From contig OUQQ01000032.1 of NCBI GenBank assembly GCA_900404475.1, positions 1 to 64,000 of the forward strand: a DNA stretch of 64,000 bases, read 5' to 3'. The notes under the pieces are model-generated. The model was not told where the DNA came from. It did no database searches and saw only the letters and a program-made list of their open reading frames with translations. A program made the position numbers and the translations under genes. Shown in pieces: positions 27,047 to 37,724 of the stretch. The DNA is from Spongospora subterranea (taxonomy: Eukaryota > Endomyxa > Phytomyxea > Plasmodiophorida > Plasmodiophoridae). The first letter of the stretch is position 1. Each line of letters opens with the position of its first letter.

Positions 27047-27336
27047 ATGCCATTGAACTGCAAACAAGATTGTATTCCTGGTAAGAAGGATTCCAGAGCA
27101 AATTCAAGGCGCGTGAATAAAACATCAGCAGATATCAACTGTTGTTATTTCCAGTTACACCTGCGGTCGCACCGAGTGAGTTTCACGTTTGTGATAAGTG
27201 CAAACAGGGTGAAAACATTCGCAGAGCAAGCGAACTTCCTTGGCAAACATCAAACGTCTGGCGATTTCAGTCAAAGACGTTTTCAAAGAACGATTGGTGG
27301 TGTTTTGGAGCAGCCAAATCAGGAAAGCTTCAATGA
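27047..27336 (+). CDS. Small cysteine-containing protein, 71 aa
   Basis: Two exons in phase, 27047-27080 and 27155-27336. The protein starts MPLNCKQDCIP and continues FHVCDKCKQGENI. The CxxxC and CxxC spacing could bind zinc. The C-terminus has WQTSNVWRF and NDWWCFG. The donor GTAAG and the acceptor TTTCCAG are good. No family is recognised. It is divergent from the protease gene with 370 bases between the starts. Confidence 0.45.
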
Positions 27337-27693
27337 AACAACTTCACCGAATGAAGTGGGGGTTTTTTCCCATTCTTCATTCAATGTCTAAACTACACCA
27401 GCTACTGACAGACCGTTGTTTGACAGCATCCTACAGAGGAGTTTCTTGTCGATGGTCGGAGAACTGTGAGAATTTATGTCGATATTGGTAATTGTGTTCC
27501 AACCCGCCGCTTTATTTCTGTCGTGCTATCAGTGCAGGAATAGAATCGTGTCGGATCCTATTAAATAGCACAGGGATTCTGATTGCCATCACAGTTGGCC
27601 AAACACACACACAGTGCGGTTGGCTTCCAGCACTGCCGCCGTTATCGGTTTGTTTGCGTTCCCGCATTCCCGGTTATAGTTAGCGCCAGCGCC

Positions 27694-29678
27694 ATGGTCC
27701 AAAGCCGCAGTTGGATGGCTGGCGTAATCCTGGCAACCATAGCGTCCATCATTTCCAATCTTGGTACTCCATTTCCATTAACTGTGCTGTCTACCCATTG
27801 TTTTTGCTCGGCTTCTCCGTTCAGTTTTTTCTCATTTTTCTGCCATGTTTTTCTGTTTTTCAACTTGATTTTGTCTTCTAATTCTGAATATTTTCTGGGT
27901 TCAACTCGTGTTTAGGCGTTAACTTTCAGAAGTTGGCCCATAAATGCCATTCATTGCCTGGATCTGACACAGCGGTCTACCGGAACCCGCTTTGGCTCTG
28001 GGGCCTGGCACTGATCGCAGGCGCATCGCTCCTGGATTTTGTCGCCTTAGGGTTCGGTCCCCAGAGTTTGATCGCCCCGCTCGGCGCCCTCACACTTGTG
28101 GCCAACATGTTCTTCGCCCCGCTTCTGCTTCGCGAGCCGCTCGGCCGGCGCGAATCGCTCGGCACCGTTTGCATCACGTTCGGCTCGGTCATCTCCGTCC
28201 TGTTCGCGTCGCACGAGGATCACACCTTATCCATCAGCGCCCTATTCTCACTATTCACCACGCCGTTGTTCATCGCCTTCGCTGTCTGCATGTGCACCGT
28301 TATTGCCACGTACGCGCCGTCATAGCGCCATCGTGCCGGTCAACGTCTCAAACCCTGATTTCAGGATGTTCGTTCTGATTCTTCACTTCGAGTCGATGCG
28401 GTTGGCAGCCCAACCCGATCATATAGGGGCCACAGGTAATTCTCCAGATTTTGTATTCGAAGATAAATTGCTTGTGAAAATTCACAATGTTCTTTTGACA
28501 GTTCCTCGATATACTTTGGGGCCACGTCTGATATTCGATTTTCCGATATGATTACGGTTTTTTTGTTTCTTGTGGATTATGATCGTCTTCTTGAGTCAAT
28601 AATGTGTCAATTCAGATTCTCTATAGGCTCCCGACAAGATCGCATCGCTTACTTATCCATCGTCAGGTAAATGTTATCAGCAAAATGTTGACATGTATTC
28701 CCTGAGATCAGTTCGCCCCAATCTTGTTCAATGAATCCAATCCCAACCACAGGCCAGAAAGACAAACGCTTTGATGCTAAATTCCTCAAAACACGAAACT
28801 CCAACTTTCACGTTGTTTTACTGCACAATGATTCTTGAATTGATTTTGAGCTTTTCATGATACAAAGCACACTATTGAAGTTCAAGATAAACTGCAATGT
28901 CCTGGGTCTGAACTGTTATGATATGAGTGAAACGCCATCGTAATCACTTGGAACGTTGACAGCTTTTTCAATTAAAATCGTCTTCGGCCATCATTGAATC
29001 GTTGCTCAGATATCACATGTATCTATATCCAGCTCTGGCAGGATTGGTAGGCAGCCAAAACGTACTCTTCGCCAAGTGCACAGCGGGTATGAAATGTTCA
29101 TCGTTGCCGTGTCTCTTCGTGGCGTCCCACTAAAGACGTTCGGTATTCGTTTATGTCGCTTCAGAATTGATTATGAATTGGGCGAGTGGTCGGGCGGATA
29201 TATTCATGTTGTGGCAGACATATGCAATAATCGGCGCGCTTGGCGTAACCATCGTCTGTCAGCTGCATTTTCTCAACCAAGGTCTCAGTCGATTCGATTC
29301 GTCCTACATCGTTCCGATATTCCAAACCCATGTCAGTACCCAAGAAATAGACAATTGTCCACAATTTTTTACAGACTATTTCGTTGGAAACGCTCAATTA
29401 ATGTCATTCAATTTTTTGCGGTGTTATCTAGGGTCGAGCATCAGCAAAAAAGTGAGTCTGTTGCAGAGATAGTAATTAACGGAATATTTGCTTGTGCATT
29501 TCAGTGGCTCTTGGCCTCGGTAGGAACGGGGATCGTGTTCTTTGACGAAATCGCAGGCATCACCAGATTCGAAAGCGCCATGTTCACGGTCGGGCTCATG
29601 TCGGTCATGCTGGGCGTGTCATTACTGTCGCAGGTACATCTGCATGACGACAACGTCCGTATTTCGATTAAGATCTGA
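27694..29678 (+). CDS. NIPA-type magnesium transporter (DMT superfamily)
   Basis: Seven exons, every junction in phase: 27694-27763, 27916-28309, 28365-28435, 28627-28666, 29010-29086, 29165-29331, 29505-29678, 333 aa. NIPA hallmarks: GVILATIASIISNLGVNFQK, PLWLWGLALIAGASLLDFVA, APLGALTLVANMFFAPLLLR, GRRESLGTVCITFGSVISVL, YPALAGLVGSQNVLFAKCTA, SRFDSSYIVPIFQTHWLLAS and GIVFFDEI. About nine membrane helices are predicted by eye. NIPA proteins move Mg2+ at the plasma membrane or endosomes; the substrate here is inferred from the family. Intron 6 uses donor GTCAGT, and exon 4 is only 40 bases. Confidence 0.88.
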
Positions 29679-29876
29679 TATCATGTTGACGACACTGTTC
29701 TTGACACATCGCTAACAAATGATCAATTGATGGTGCTTTCCCAACCAAATAGACTTGATTTGAGAAAACCGCGTTGAAGTTCAGGGGAATTTTACTACTC
29801 CATAGTCTTTTCGGAAACCCGCGACATTTTGGAAGCTTTGAAAGCCACTCATAAGGGATATTTACATGCTGTGATC

Positions 29877-30035
29877 TCAGGGAGAAATAGCGTATTCGGC
29901 GTTGAGCGACGGCGACGACGATGCGCTACTGAAGACGGCGCCCTCGTCAATGATATCGAGAACGTGCGAGATGACGGCGTTCAGGATGGTAACCATTTCG
30001 AATTTCTCAGCCATGTACATCTCGTTGCAGGACAT
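29877..30035 (-). CDS. Possible 52-aa protein with upstream 5' UTR intron
   Basis: ATG at 30033-30035 opens 52 codons (MSCNEMYMAEKFEMVTILNA ... NAEYAISP). Upstream on the same strand lie a canonical intron (GTAAGT donor near 30137, TTTTATAG acceptor near 30082) and a TATA-like TATATATTTATA at about 30259-30270. That order suggests a small gene with a spliced leader exon. An alternative is that the upstream hydrophobic frame is a coding exon, but it did not join in phase. No family is recognised. Confidence 0.35.
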   Translation of the reverse strand: MSCNEMYMAEKFEMVTILNAVISHVLDIIDEGAVFSSASSSPSLNAEYAISP

Positions 30036-30485
30036 GCCAGATCGACTCGATACTGGATGGGTAATGGATGGTTCGGCACTATAAAACCGGAAGCTATTCG
30101 GAAGCACCAAGCATATAAAAATGAGAACATAAATTACCCTACTTACATTATTTTTTTTCCTTTCTAGTGATGAACAACAAAAGCGGTGTTCGCATGAAAA
30201 ACAATCGGCCCAGGTGCAACATGACCCAAAGAAGGAACAAAAGAAGCGCCAATCGTGGTATAAATATATATTAGTCATTTGATATTAGAATTTGATAAAC
30301 GTCTCGGATTTGGGAGACGCCATTAGCTCAAACACATTTGACCAGTTTTCCATCACTTGAGCCATTCCTAAAGGTCTATTAGCTACATGCAAGAGCCACA
30401 TTTTTATGGAAACCCAACACCATCAATGACAATACAGTCTCAACTAACCACGACTTGGAAGCATTCAACCAACAAAGAATATGTT

Positions 30486-30907
30486 CAATATTTACGTCTA
30501 GTATGTTCTGCGACCGTGTCCATGGCGTCACGCATGGATTTCAGCTCCTGATGCAGGGCATGTGTGCTGGCCGTCAGTGCCTCGACCAGGGCCAGTTCTC
30601 GTTGCTTCCCGGCCAGCTCCGTCATCTCTCAACTTGGTGAAAACAAAACAAATTGTTCTCTGAACACGTCTTTGTGTAACAACACCGTAACGACAGACGG
30701 GTGACCTGCGTGCACTGACTGAGCACCGCGTTGCGCTGTGCCCGACATGCATGGGATTTAGTGGAGAAGGACAAATCGTTTTGGCCGAACTTGAAGTAAA
30801 TTGAAACAAATAATGGAGAATTGAAGAGCTATAAAACGTTGCTGCTGAGTGGTATCGTGTGCGTTATCGTGTCTGTTGACGCCGATTTTGAGCTCGGATA
30901 GTTTCAT
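30486..30907 (-). CDS. Small coiled-coil protein, about 83 aa
   Basis: Last exon (to stop TGA at 30486-30488) encodes the helical MTELAGKQRELALVEALTAS and LHQELKSMRDAMDTVAEHTR. An upstream exon encodes FGQNDLSFSTKSHACRAQRN followed by AVLSQCTQ. The first exon probably begins MKLSELKIG with ATG at 30905-30907. All junctions can be placed in phase, but the acceptors are weak. It resembles subunits of small coiled-coil complexes, and I cannot name one. Its start codon abuts that of the plus-strand gene. Confidence 0.4.
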
Positions 30908-31738
30908 GAGCGATTTCCTATTCCGTTATGCCAGAAAATTGGCATTTCAATGGAAACCCAAGGTTCTCTATGCAGGGGTCCTTGACTTCCAATTTTTTGG
31001 TGCGAGATTTAGCCATTAACAGTAATTGGTGACGGTAGTGATGTCGTTCACATAACGTTTCGGTTGCAAATGTGTAATCATTCCATACCGCATATCAGGA
31101 CGTTAGCTGAGTTTTTTGTTCGGGACTTTTCACAATCACAGCCATGCAGAATAGTGGCTACAGACATGAGGCTCTTTTGACTCTTCTATGAAAATAATGG
31201 GTTGACTCAGAATCAAACCGATTTGACAGCGGCGACGAGAGATTTGATTCTGACGCGCTTGCGGCGGATTCTTGGTCCGACGCCGAGACAACCGACGAAC
31301 GCAGTATTACTCAAGCTCGCTCTACGGGATGCCTCAATGGAAATTACAGTTCAAATCAGTAATGACATTCCAAATTGTCGCTGGGCAAGACCATTGTAAC
31401 CAAACGACACGGGTATGGCCGCACCTGCGTTGACCCATATTATTAGCAGGATGCTCCCTGCGAGATGGAATATACGTTGATGTGATTTGCCAAATGCCAC
31501 GAAAACATATTATGCTTCCAGTATTGTGATCGGAAATTGCCCTCATCGTCATGCGTGATTGCCCCACAAAACGTCCCTTCCTGATTTTTTCAGCAGTTCC
31601 GATCTGTCCAAAAATGCTGATGTTCGGATTCCTGTTCATTTAAGACCAAATCAAGAACCACAATCAGAACTAGAATTGTTTTGTGACGATGATGTTGTTT
31701 CCATCAATTTTCGTCACAAAACTGTTTATACGCACTAA
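30906..31738 (+). CDS. Acidic 128-aa orphan protein
   Basis: Three exons, 30906-30999, 31211-31358 and 31594-31738, join in phase at both junctions. The protein starts MSDFLFRYARKLAFQWKPKV. Exon 2 is strikingly acidic and serine-rich (SNRFDSGDERFDSDALAADS, WSDAETTDERS). Exon 3 has VRIPVHLRPNQEPQSELELF, then CDDDVVSINFRHKTVYTH. A likely exposed, phosphorylatable region is inferred from composition. No family is recognised. Exons 2 and 3 are more certain than exon 1. Confidence 0.5.
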
Positions 31739-31944
31739 CCGTTACATGTTAATCAGCAGGGTCGCAATATGTTACATCCTATGATACAACAGTTAATACC
31801 TAATTCATGTTGTTACTACCTCCCAGTGTAATTCATTGTTGATAATATCGAATAGATCAAGATTATACCGCAACGTAAACACGTGGCAGTAGCAGAGAGT
31901 CCGAACTGAAGTATTTTGTGTTCATGGTGCATTGTACTCGAATT

Positions 31945-34900
31945 ATGAATGTCAAACCATCTACGTTCAAATTGGAAGGTTGATTTGGGGTGGTCGCTTG
32001 CCGATCAATGAGGCGTGGACCGCAGTGGCAAAAAGGCGGCGGCGATTTTCTCCCAAGATTCTTAGTGTGACAGGAATGGAGGCGGCCGATCTGGTCTCCT
32101 GGGTCAAGAGCGAGACCGGATCGTCATTACCGACTCCTCAGTTGGTAACCGACGTTGTTTCCAATTACACTTATGGGATCCCGATCCAGGTTTGTTTGAT
32201 GTCTTCCCATTTATACCCTGCGTTTATTTCAATTCAACTCCGAAATTCTGTTTTTGACCATTTTTCTTGGAATCTCATTGTAACGCGTCCTATCTCTATC
32301 ATATTTGTCATTGCAGTTAGCGGTATGCAAAATTATATGCTTGAAAGTTTATGTATTTATCCTGGAAATATGGGCTCAGTATCAGTTGACACGATTAAAT
32401 GCGAGATCTATCTCTGAAATGGGCTTTTGTGGTTTTATTTGCAAATTTGCCTTTCATAGCTCATTGATATTTTGATTACGGGTAATGACGATGATTTTTC
32501 TCCTGTGGTTCTAAAAACGATGTTGTTTACAGGCAATTTCGGCTCTGTCTAAAAAGACGGTTTCCGAATTGGTGCACGCGTTGGTAGAGGTCGTGAGCAG
32601 TTCAATGCAGTTCCGGGCAGGTCACATCCAGACTTGTGCTCGGCTACTGAGTGCGATTGGTTCTGTCCCACTTTTAATGAATTCCCACTCTGGATTCTCT
32701 AACTATTGTAAATCAGTTGTCTCGCACACTACAATGTATGAGACTCTTTGCGCGAACACCGCCGTCGCCGACCATTTGGCGACGCAACTTCCCGACTTAC
32801 ATGATCTCCACGACGTTCAACGTCCTGTAAACATTTCCTAACGCTCGTGAGTCTTCATGCTTCTGAGATCTGTTTAGTTCGGAGAGCTCCTTTGTCTATT
32901 GGCGTCGTCGCATTCCCATCCGATATCTATTTCTCCCCATTGTCTAGCAGCAATTGTCATCTACCTTTCCGACAATCTGTTAGCAGCCTCTTAATTGCGC
33001 CCACATTCGATTGGTGATTCTATTCTTGTCTTAGTCTTGCTTTGAATTCAGCCCAAATCAACCCTCTTCATTTGCGGCTGTTCGCCGCCCTCTCCAGTAG
33101 GTATCAATTTCTAAGATTATCACCAGCGACCTATGATGATGACCGCCTCAGGAATGTCTCCGGCCCCTAAGGACATCAATTCGCGATTGCCCGCTCTGTA
33201 TCGTCTTTTTAGCGAGATCGTCGACCATCCCAGCAACGACGTGCGCCTTTCGGCGCTGACATCGTTAACCGCTCTACTCATGAAGGATGCAGAACAAGAG
33301 CGTAAGGTTACGTCACTAGCATCCAAATACATGAGCTTCTGTTGACAGAATCACTCAACGGTTCAGGTGTTTACCGACACGCATGTCATCCAAATTATGT
33401 GCTTATCGTTTCGACTACTCTTCTCGGCTGAGAACGACCATAACCGAAGCAGAGCTGTCCAACTTATAATCGATCTTACAACGAGGTTAAAAATTCGTAG
33501 TTTCCAGTCTGTTTTTTTTTAAATCAAAATGATTCATATGAAGCCTGTTCGAACACTACTCTTATCAGGTTTTGTCAACGATATGATACAAAGTTTTTTT
33601 TTGCTTTCGTTACTTTGAACAATTGAATTTTCATCGCCAAGAAAGACATTTTAATCATTGAAGTTCAGCACAATCGTAATATCGAAAGTATTTGTGGCGC
33701 CCGAAATCTTTTCGTGGTGTACGTCGGCATTATCCCACTCCAAAGACCCGTCGATCTGGCGACTGGTCGGGCACATTGTATCGATCGGGTACCGCCCCGT
33801 AACAGACCACATTTTCGCCCTTATATTTGATTCGGAACACACGACGCGATGTTTTCTGGACCTCTCAAGGACTGATACCATCCTCTACGTCCAACTTCTT
33901 TACCAATTATTGCAGGTTACAGTTTCCCGAACTATTCAAGTTTAAGTTCAGCAATCGTATTTTTTTCTCAATTTTTTCACGTTCAACGCCCACACGTTCT
34001 TTGCTCCCTAAATTTAGTCATAGTCGAATCTGGTTGACACTCTATCGTTGGCCACGTCCTACGCTTTGGTTGACAATACGGTTTTGTTGCTGAATCACGA
34101 ATCTATTGTCTCCGACGACCAAAATTCGCTGATCCTGAGAATCCTAACCAGGCTGGCAACGGTCCGGTTTGAGTCTATTCCGTCGCATCTCATTGCTTCG
34201 CGAAGCTGACATTTTGTTTTCAGGCCGCTTCGCCAACCGCTCTTCGCCTGCGTAACAAGTTGCCGACACCGTTGCCAATATTTGACAGTTGCACTCGCCT
34301 TGAGCTGCTGGCGTTGTATCGGGCTCTCAATTTCGACGTCCAGGTACCTAGCCTATTGTAGCAACGATCTTTTTTTAGGTTGAATCTCTGTATTGATCAT
34401 TTGTAACTGTTAAATGCTCAGCAACAAAATTTCAAATGTGTTTCAGGAAATTTGCGATGATGTTCCTGCATTTATGGCAAACTGTATTTTTTCTTCAAAT
34501 TCTTTTGACACAATTCGTTCCTGCCTTAACGCCGTCGGTCAGTCCCATCGTTCTTGCTGTCATTCAATACTCGCTCATGACCGCAGGCCAGTTAACCGGG
34601 GACAGCTACGATGAACTCTGCCGCAAGATTCAAACTCAAAACTTGAGCAACGAAAGTCAGGTCAAGGCGCTAAACAAAGAACTCCACGAATTGCAATCTA
34701 AAAATGCCCGACAGAATGATACAATCGGCAATAGGTTCGTAATGTCTACACTCTGTCGCTTAGGGTTGAACACCGTCACCCAGTATGAAAGAAATCGATC
34801 GACTCAAGTCGGAGCTGTTTACTTCGCTCTCGGACTGTCGAGTTTCGTATTCAATGTTGGAGAATCGAATGGCTGATGCCATCGAGCACCATCGTCTGGA

Positions 34901-35994
34901 GAATGACAAGCTCCAGGCGCGTCTTCAAGAACAACAAATGAACCCTTGCAATATTCATATGGTGAATCAGGTTTGAAACGGTATAATGTGCTGCTTCCTT
35001 TGCGCCATTTTATTGTTTTCTTCCTCCAGGTAACTTTGCAACTGGAGGAAATGACAGAAAACAGGGATAGGCTGCAACAGGACTTAGAAACGATGAAAGC
35101 TGAGTGTGGCCATTTCCAACGCCAAATACAGCAATTGACCTCCAAAGTAAAATTCAAAACTGGATTTGCTCTCAGAACGAGCTGATTCGATGCTTTATTT
35201 AACGTCAGTTGTCGATCTGCTCTACCGAGCTCAACGACAGTCGTAATCTGCATGTGGAGCGTGCCGACCACATTCAAGCTCTGTCTTCCCAAATTGCCGA
35301 ACTACACCGATCTTATCGCAGCGAATTGTCAGAAAAATCCAACGCCGTCGCATCTCTTCGAACGGTACGTTTCCTGCGGTACATAAACTAGGTGTTTTGT
35401 TTGCCGTCCCCCGAAGGTACAAGTCGACGAGAATTGACCTCTTCACAATAGGAGGTTTCAGAATCCGGTGCTGCGATGAACGGTCTATACGAGTCGTTAT
35501 GTAAATGTATTGACGCATATCTTCGCCTGGAACAAGAGTCTTCGGCTCTGTCCGCCGCGTTAAAGGACGAACGGGGCTTCAACGCCACCCAAAGTCGTCA
35601 GTTGGCGGCTGCACTCGACGACCTTTCAACCGAGAAGGAACTGTATATTTTTTGTCTTCATGTTTAATTTCACCAACGTTATTCTGAACATATTGCCAGT
35701 GTCAAGGAGCAATTGCTGTTGATCGCGTCCAAAACCTCGTTGTTATCAAATTCAGAGTCGGAACGCTGCCGCCTCTCATTAACAGTTCAGGTATTAGAAA
35801 AACAGGTCTGGGAACGGTTTTCGATATGTAGAGTTTTGCGAAACTCATTTCCGGGTGCTTCGTAGGTAACGGATCTGGAGAAAACGATTGCCACCCAACG
35901 CGAAGCCCTGTCCAAACAGTCAGAGCTGACAGCGTTGATTCATCGCCTCAGCGACATCAACGTTTCCGACGACAAGGGCCACATCGTCGGTTAA
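31945..35994 (+). CDS. ARM-repeat plus coiled-coil protein, CIP2A-like
   Basis: Gene of at least a dozen exons. Exon 1 is 31945-31978 and exon 2 starts at 32026. The first half is helical and ARM-like (SELVHALVEVVSSSMQFRAG, INPLHLRLFAALSS, RLSALTSLTALLMKDAEQE, NLVDTLSLATSYALVDNTVL). From about 34600 to the stop at 35992-35994 it is a continuous coiled coil (SQVKALNKELHELQSKNARQ, LQLEEMTENRDRLQQDLETM, RADHIQALSSQIAELHRSYR). It ends with REALSKQSELTALIHRLSDI, close to the way animal CIP2A ends. CIP2A binds PP2A and, in animals, TOPBP1 at mitotic DNA breaks; that role here is inference. Several introns use GTCAGT- or GTCCTG-type donors. Some mid-gene exons (33100-33660) are unresolved. Confidence 0.55.
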
Positions 35995-36181
35995 ATGCCC
36001 ACTTAATATATACCATGCTTATCTATCATTAGAGTCATCCATTAGGTGACGATCACGGTTTTCGTGGAATTCTATAATCTCTTTCAATTTGTATTGGTGT
36101 TTATTGGAATGTTAATGACAACCATTCGGAAATGCTCGATTAGGGAATCTCCTTATGGCGTCAAAGTTCCTGTTTTATGGA

Positions 36182-37497
36182 TTAGGCCAAGATGACGATC
36201 AAGATTAACGCAAATGTGACAAAGGGGGCAGCGAAAAAGGCGTTGGATTGCGCGTCGCCCTTGTTAGTGGTAGGCGCTGGCGTCATCGAACCTCCACCAG
36301 TTCCGGCGCCGGTTTTCTCTACAATGGGGTAGTTGCCAATCCAGCCTGACGACACATGAGGAAGCGCCATGGCGGCGGCCGCCGTCTTGATCGAGCCAGC
36401 AACATAATCGGCCGGGACGGTCACGTTCACGATATCCCAGAATTTGATGAGGTTGTTATTGTCCGGATACAGATCGACTACAGCTTTGCCGATGGCGGTG
36501 GACGACCCGGCCTTGTAGAACTTGTAGATCTTGGCGAGCGATGGCAGGCAACGCCCTGTTGTCATCAGGTCAATCAAATGTTTCGCCACCAACTGGTATA
36601 TTTATATATCGTTCCAACATGGCGCTTAATATGGCGCCTCGTCAAGGAATAAAATTGTTACCAGAAAAACGTGTTTTTAACTCGGAGCTGCATTTTCGTT
36701 TACCATGAATTGGGCAGAACGTTTTGAAAATATCATGAGTGAATTGTGTGCTTCTTACCTGCTTGGATGAAGGCAATGGTGTGATCACGATGATATCCCT
36801 TCTGCACTGGCAATGGCGTCGTGCCGGCCAACGTGGAACCAACGGGAACGATGGGCTCGTCCAGCCAGATCGCCGGTGTCTGTGTGGTTGACACATTCCC
36901 GGGGATGTCTTCAAGTGCCTTCCAGGTATTCGCCACATATGTATCTGTACACACAGATATTCGACGTCGTCCAATTTCGGGCAGAACGATCAACATTGCA
37001 GAAAAGAAAACTCATTGTAATTAATCTCTCAGCGATTGAAATGCAAATCGGAACGTCAGTTCAGGAAATTCAGTTTACCTGGAACAGTGACGAAGGAGAT
37101 GCGATGCAGATCTGAGTAGCCATCTTCATCAGGCAGGGTGCCGAATATCGGCCATTGACCCGGAACCTATTCCCAGCGGTTCAGTTTTTGGCTTTCATCG
37201 CCACGAGGGAGTTTGAACGATCACTACCAGAATCGGGGACGAGTTGTTGGCGGTCCATCCCGTGATCAGGATCCAGATCGGGGCGGCGGCCGGGATGGTT
37301 TTATCGCCAACGGCGTAGGGCGTTTTGACGCCGAGGTCGTAGTAGGAAACGGTGACGGTCTCGTTGAAGTAGGCTTCCTTCAGGTCGAAGGTGACGGGAG
37401 GGTCGTTCAGGGAGAACGCCCCCGTCGCCACCCGCCACGAGCACAGGACCAGCACCGCCAAACATGTGAATATTGTCGGCCGGATCGACGGTTGCAT
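36182..37497 (-). CDS. Secreted, membrane-anchored protein with two related modules
   Basis: Four exons, complement(36182-36555, 36759-36944, 37079-37166, 37228-37497), fully in phase, 305 aa. Signal peptide: PTIFTCLAVLVLCSWRVATG. Module 1 has VTVSYYDLGVKTPYAV, GYSDLHRISFVTVPDTYVAN and LDEPIVPVGSTLAG. Module 2 repeats the pattern more loosely (KFWDIVNVTVPADYVAGSIK, WIGNYPIV). A Gly/Thr/Pro linker follows, then a C-terminal hydrophobic end (FFAAPFVTFALILIVILA) that fits a GPI-anchor signal or a tail anchor. I recall similar secreted proteins with the VTVPxxYVAN signature in fungi. Function is not known; a cell-surface role is inferred. Confidence 0.7.
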
Positions 37498-37724
37498 CCT
37501 TCGCACGATTGAGAAATGGTCCCATGACCGCACCCTCATGACAAATTCGAACGCCGATCGGGAATTCCAGATCGTTCCGGAACTTACTCGAATATTCGAG
37601 CGCGATTTCAGGTTTAGACCTGAGACGCGTCATCGTCGCGATCGTTTTCAAAATCTGGAACGTTTCGAAGCGCAGGCTGATTGAACAATTGGGGTTTATT
37701 GTCGATTTTATTGATGATTTGTGG

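Noticed and set aside
37213..37512. Plus-strand ORF opposite the secreted protein gene
   Set aside because: Antisense shadow; the minus-strand model has a signal peptide and four in-phase exons.
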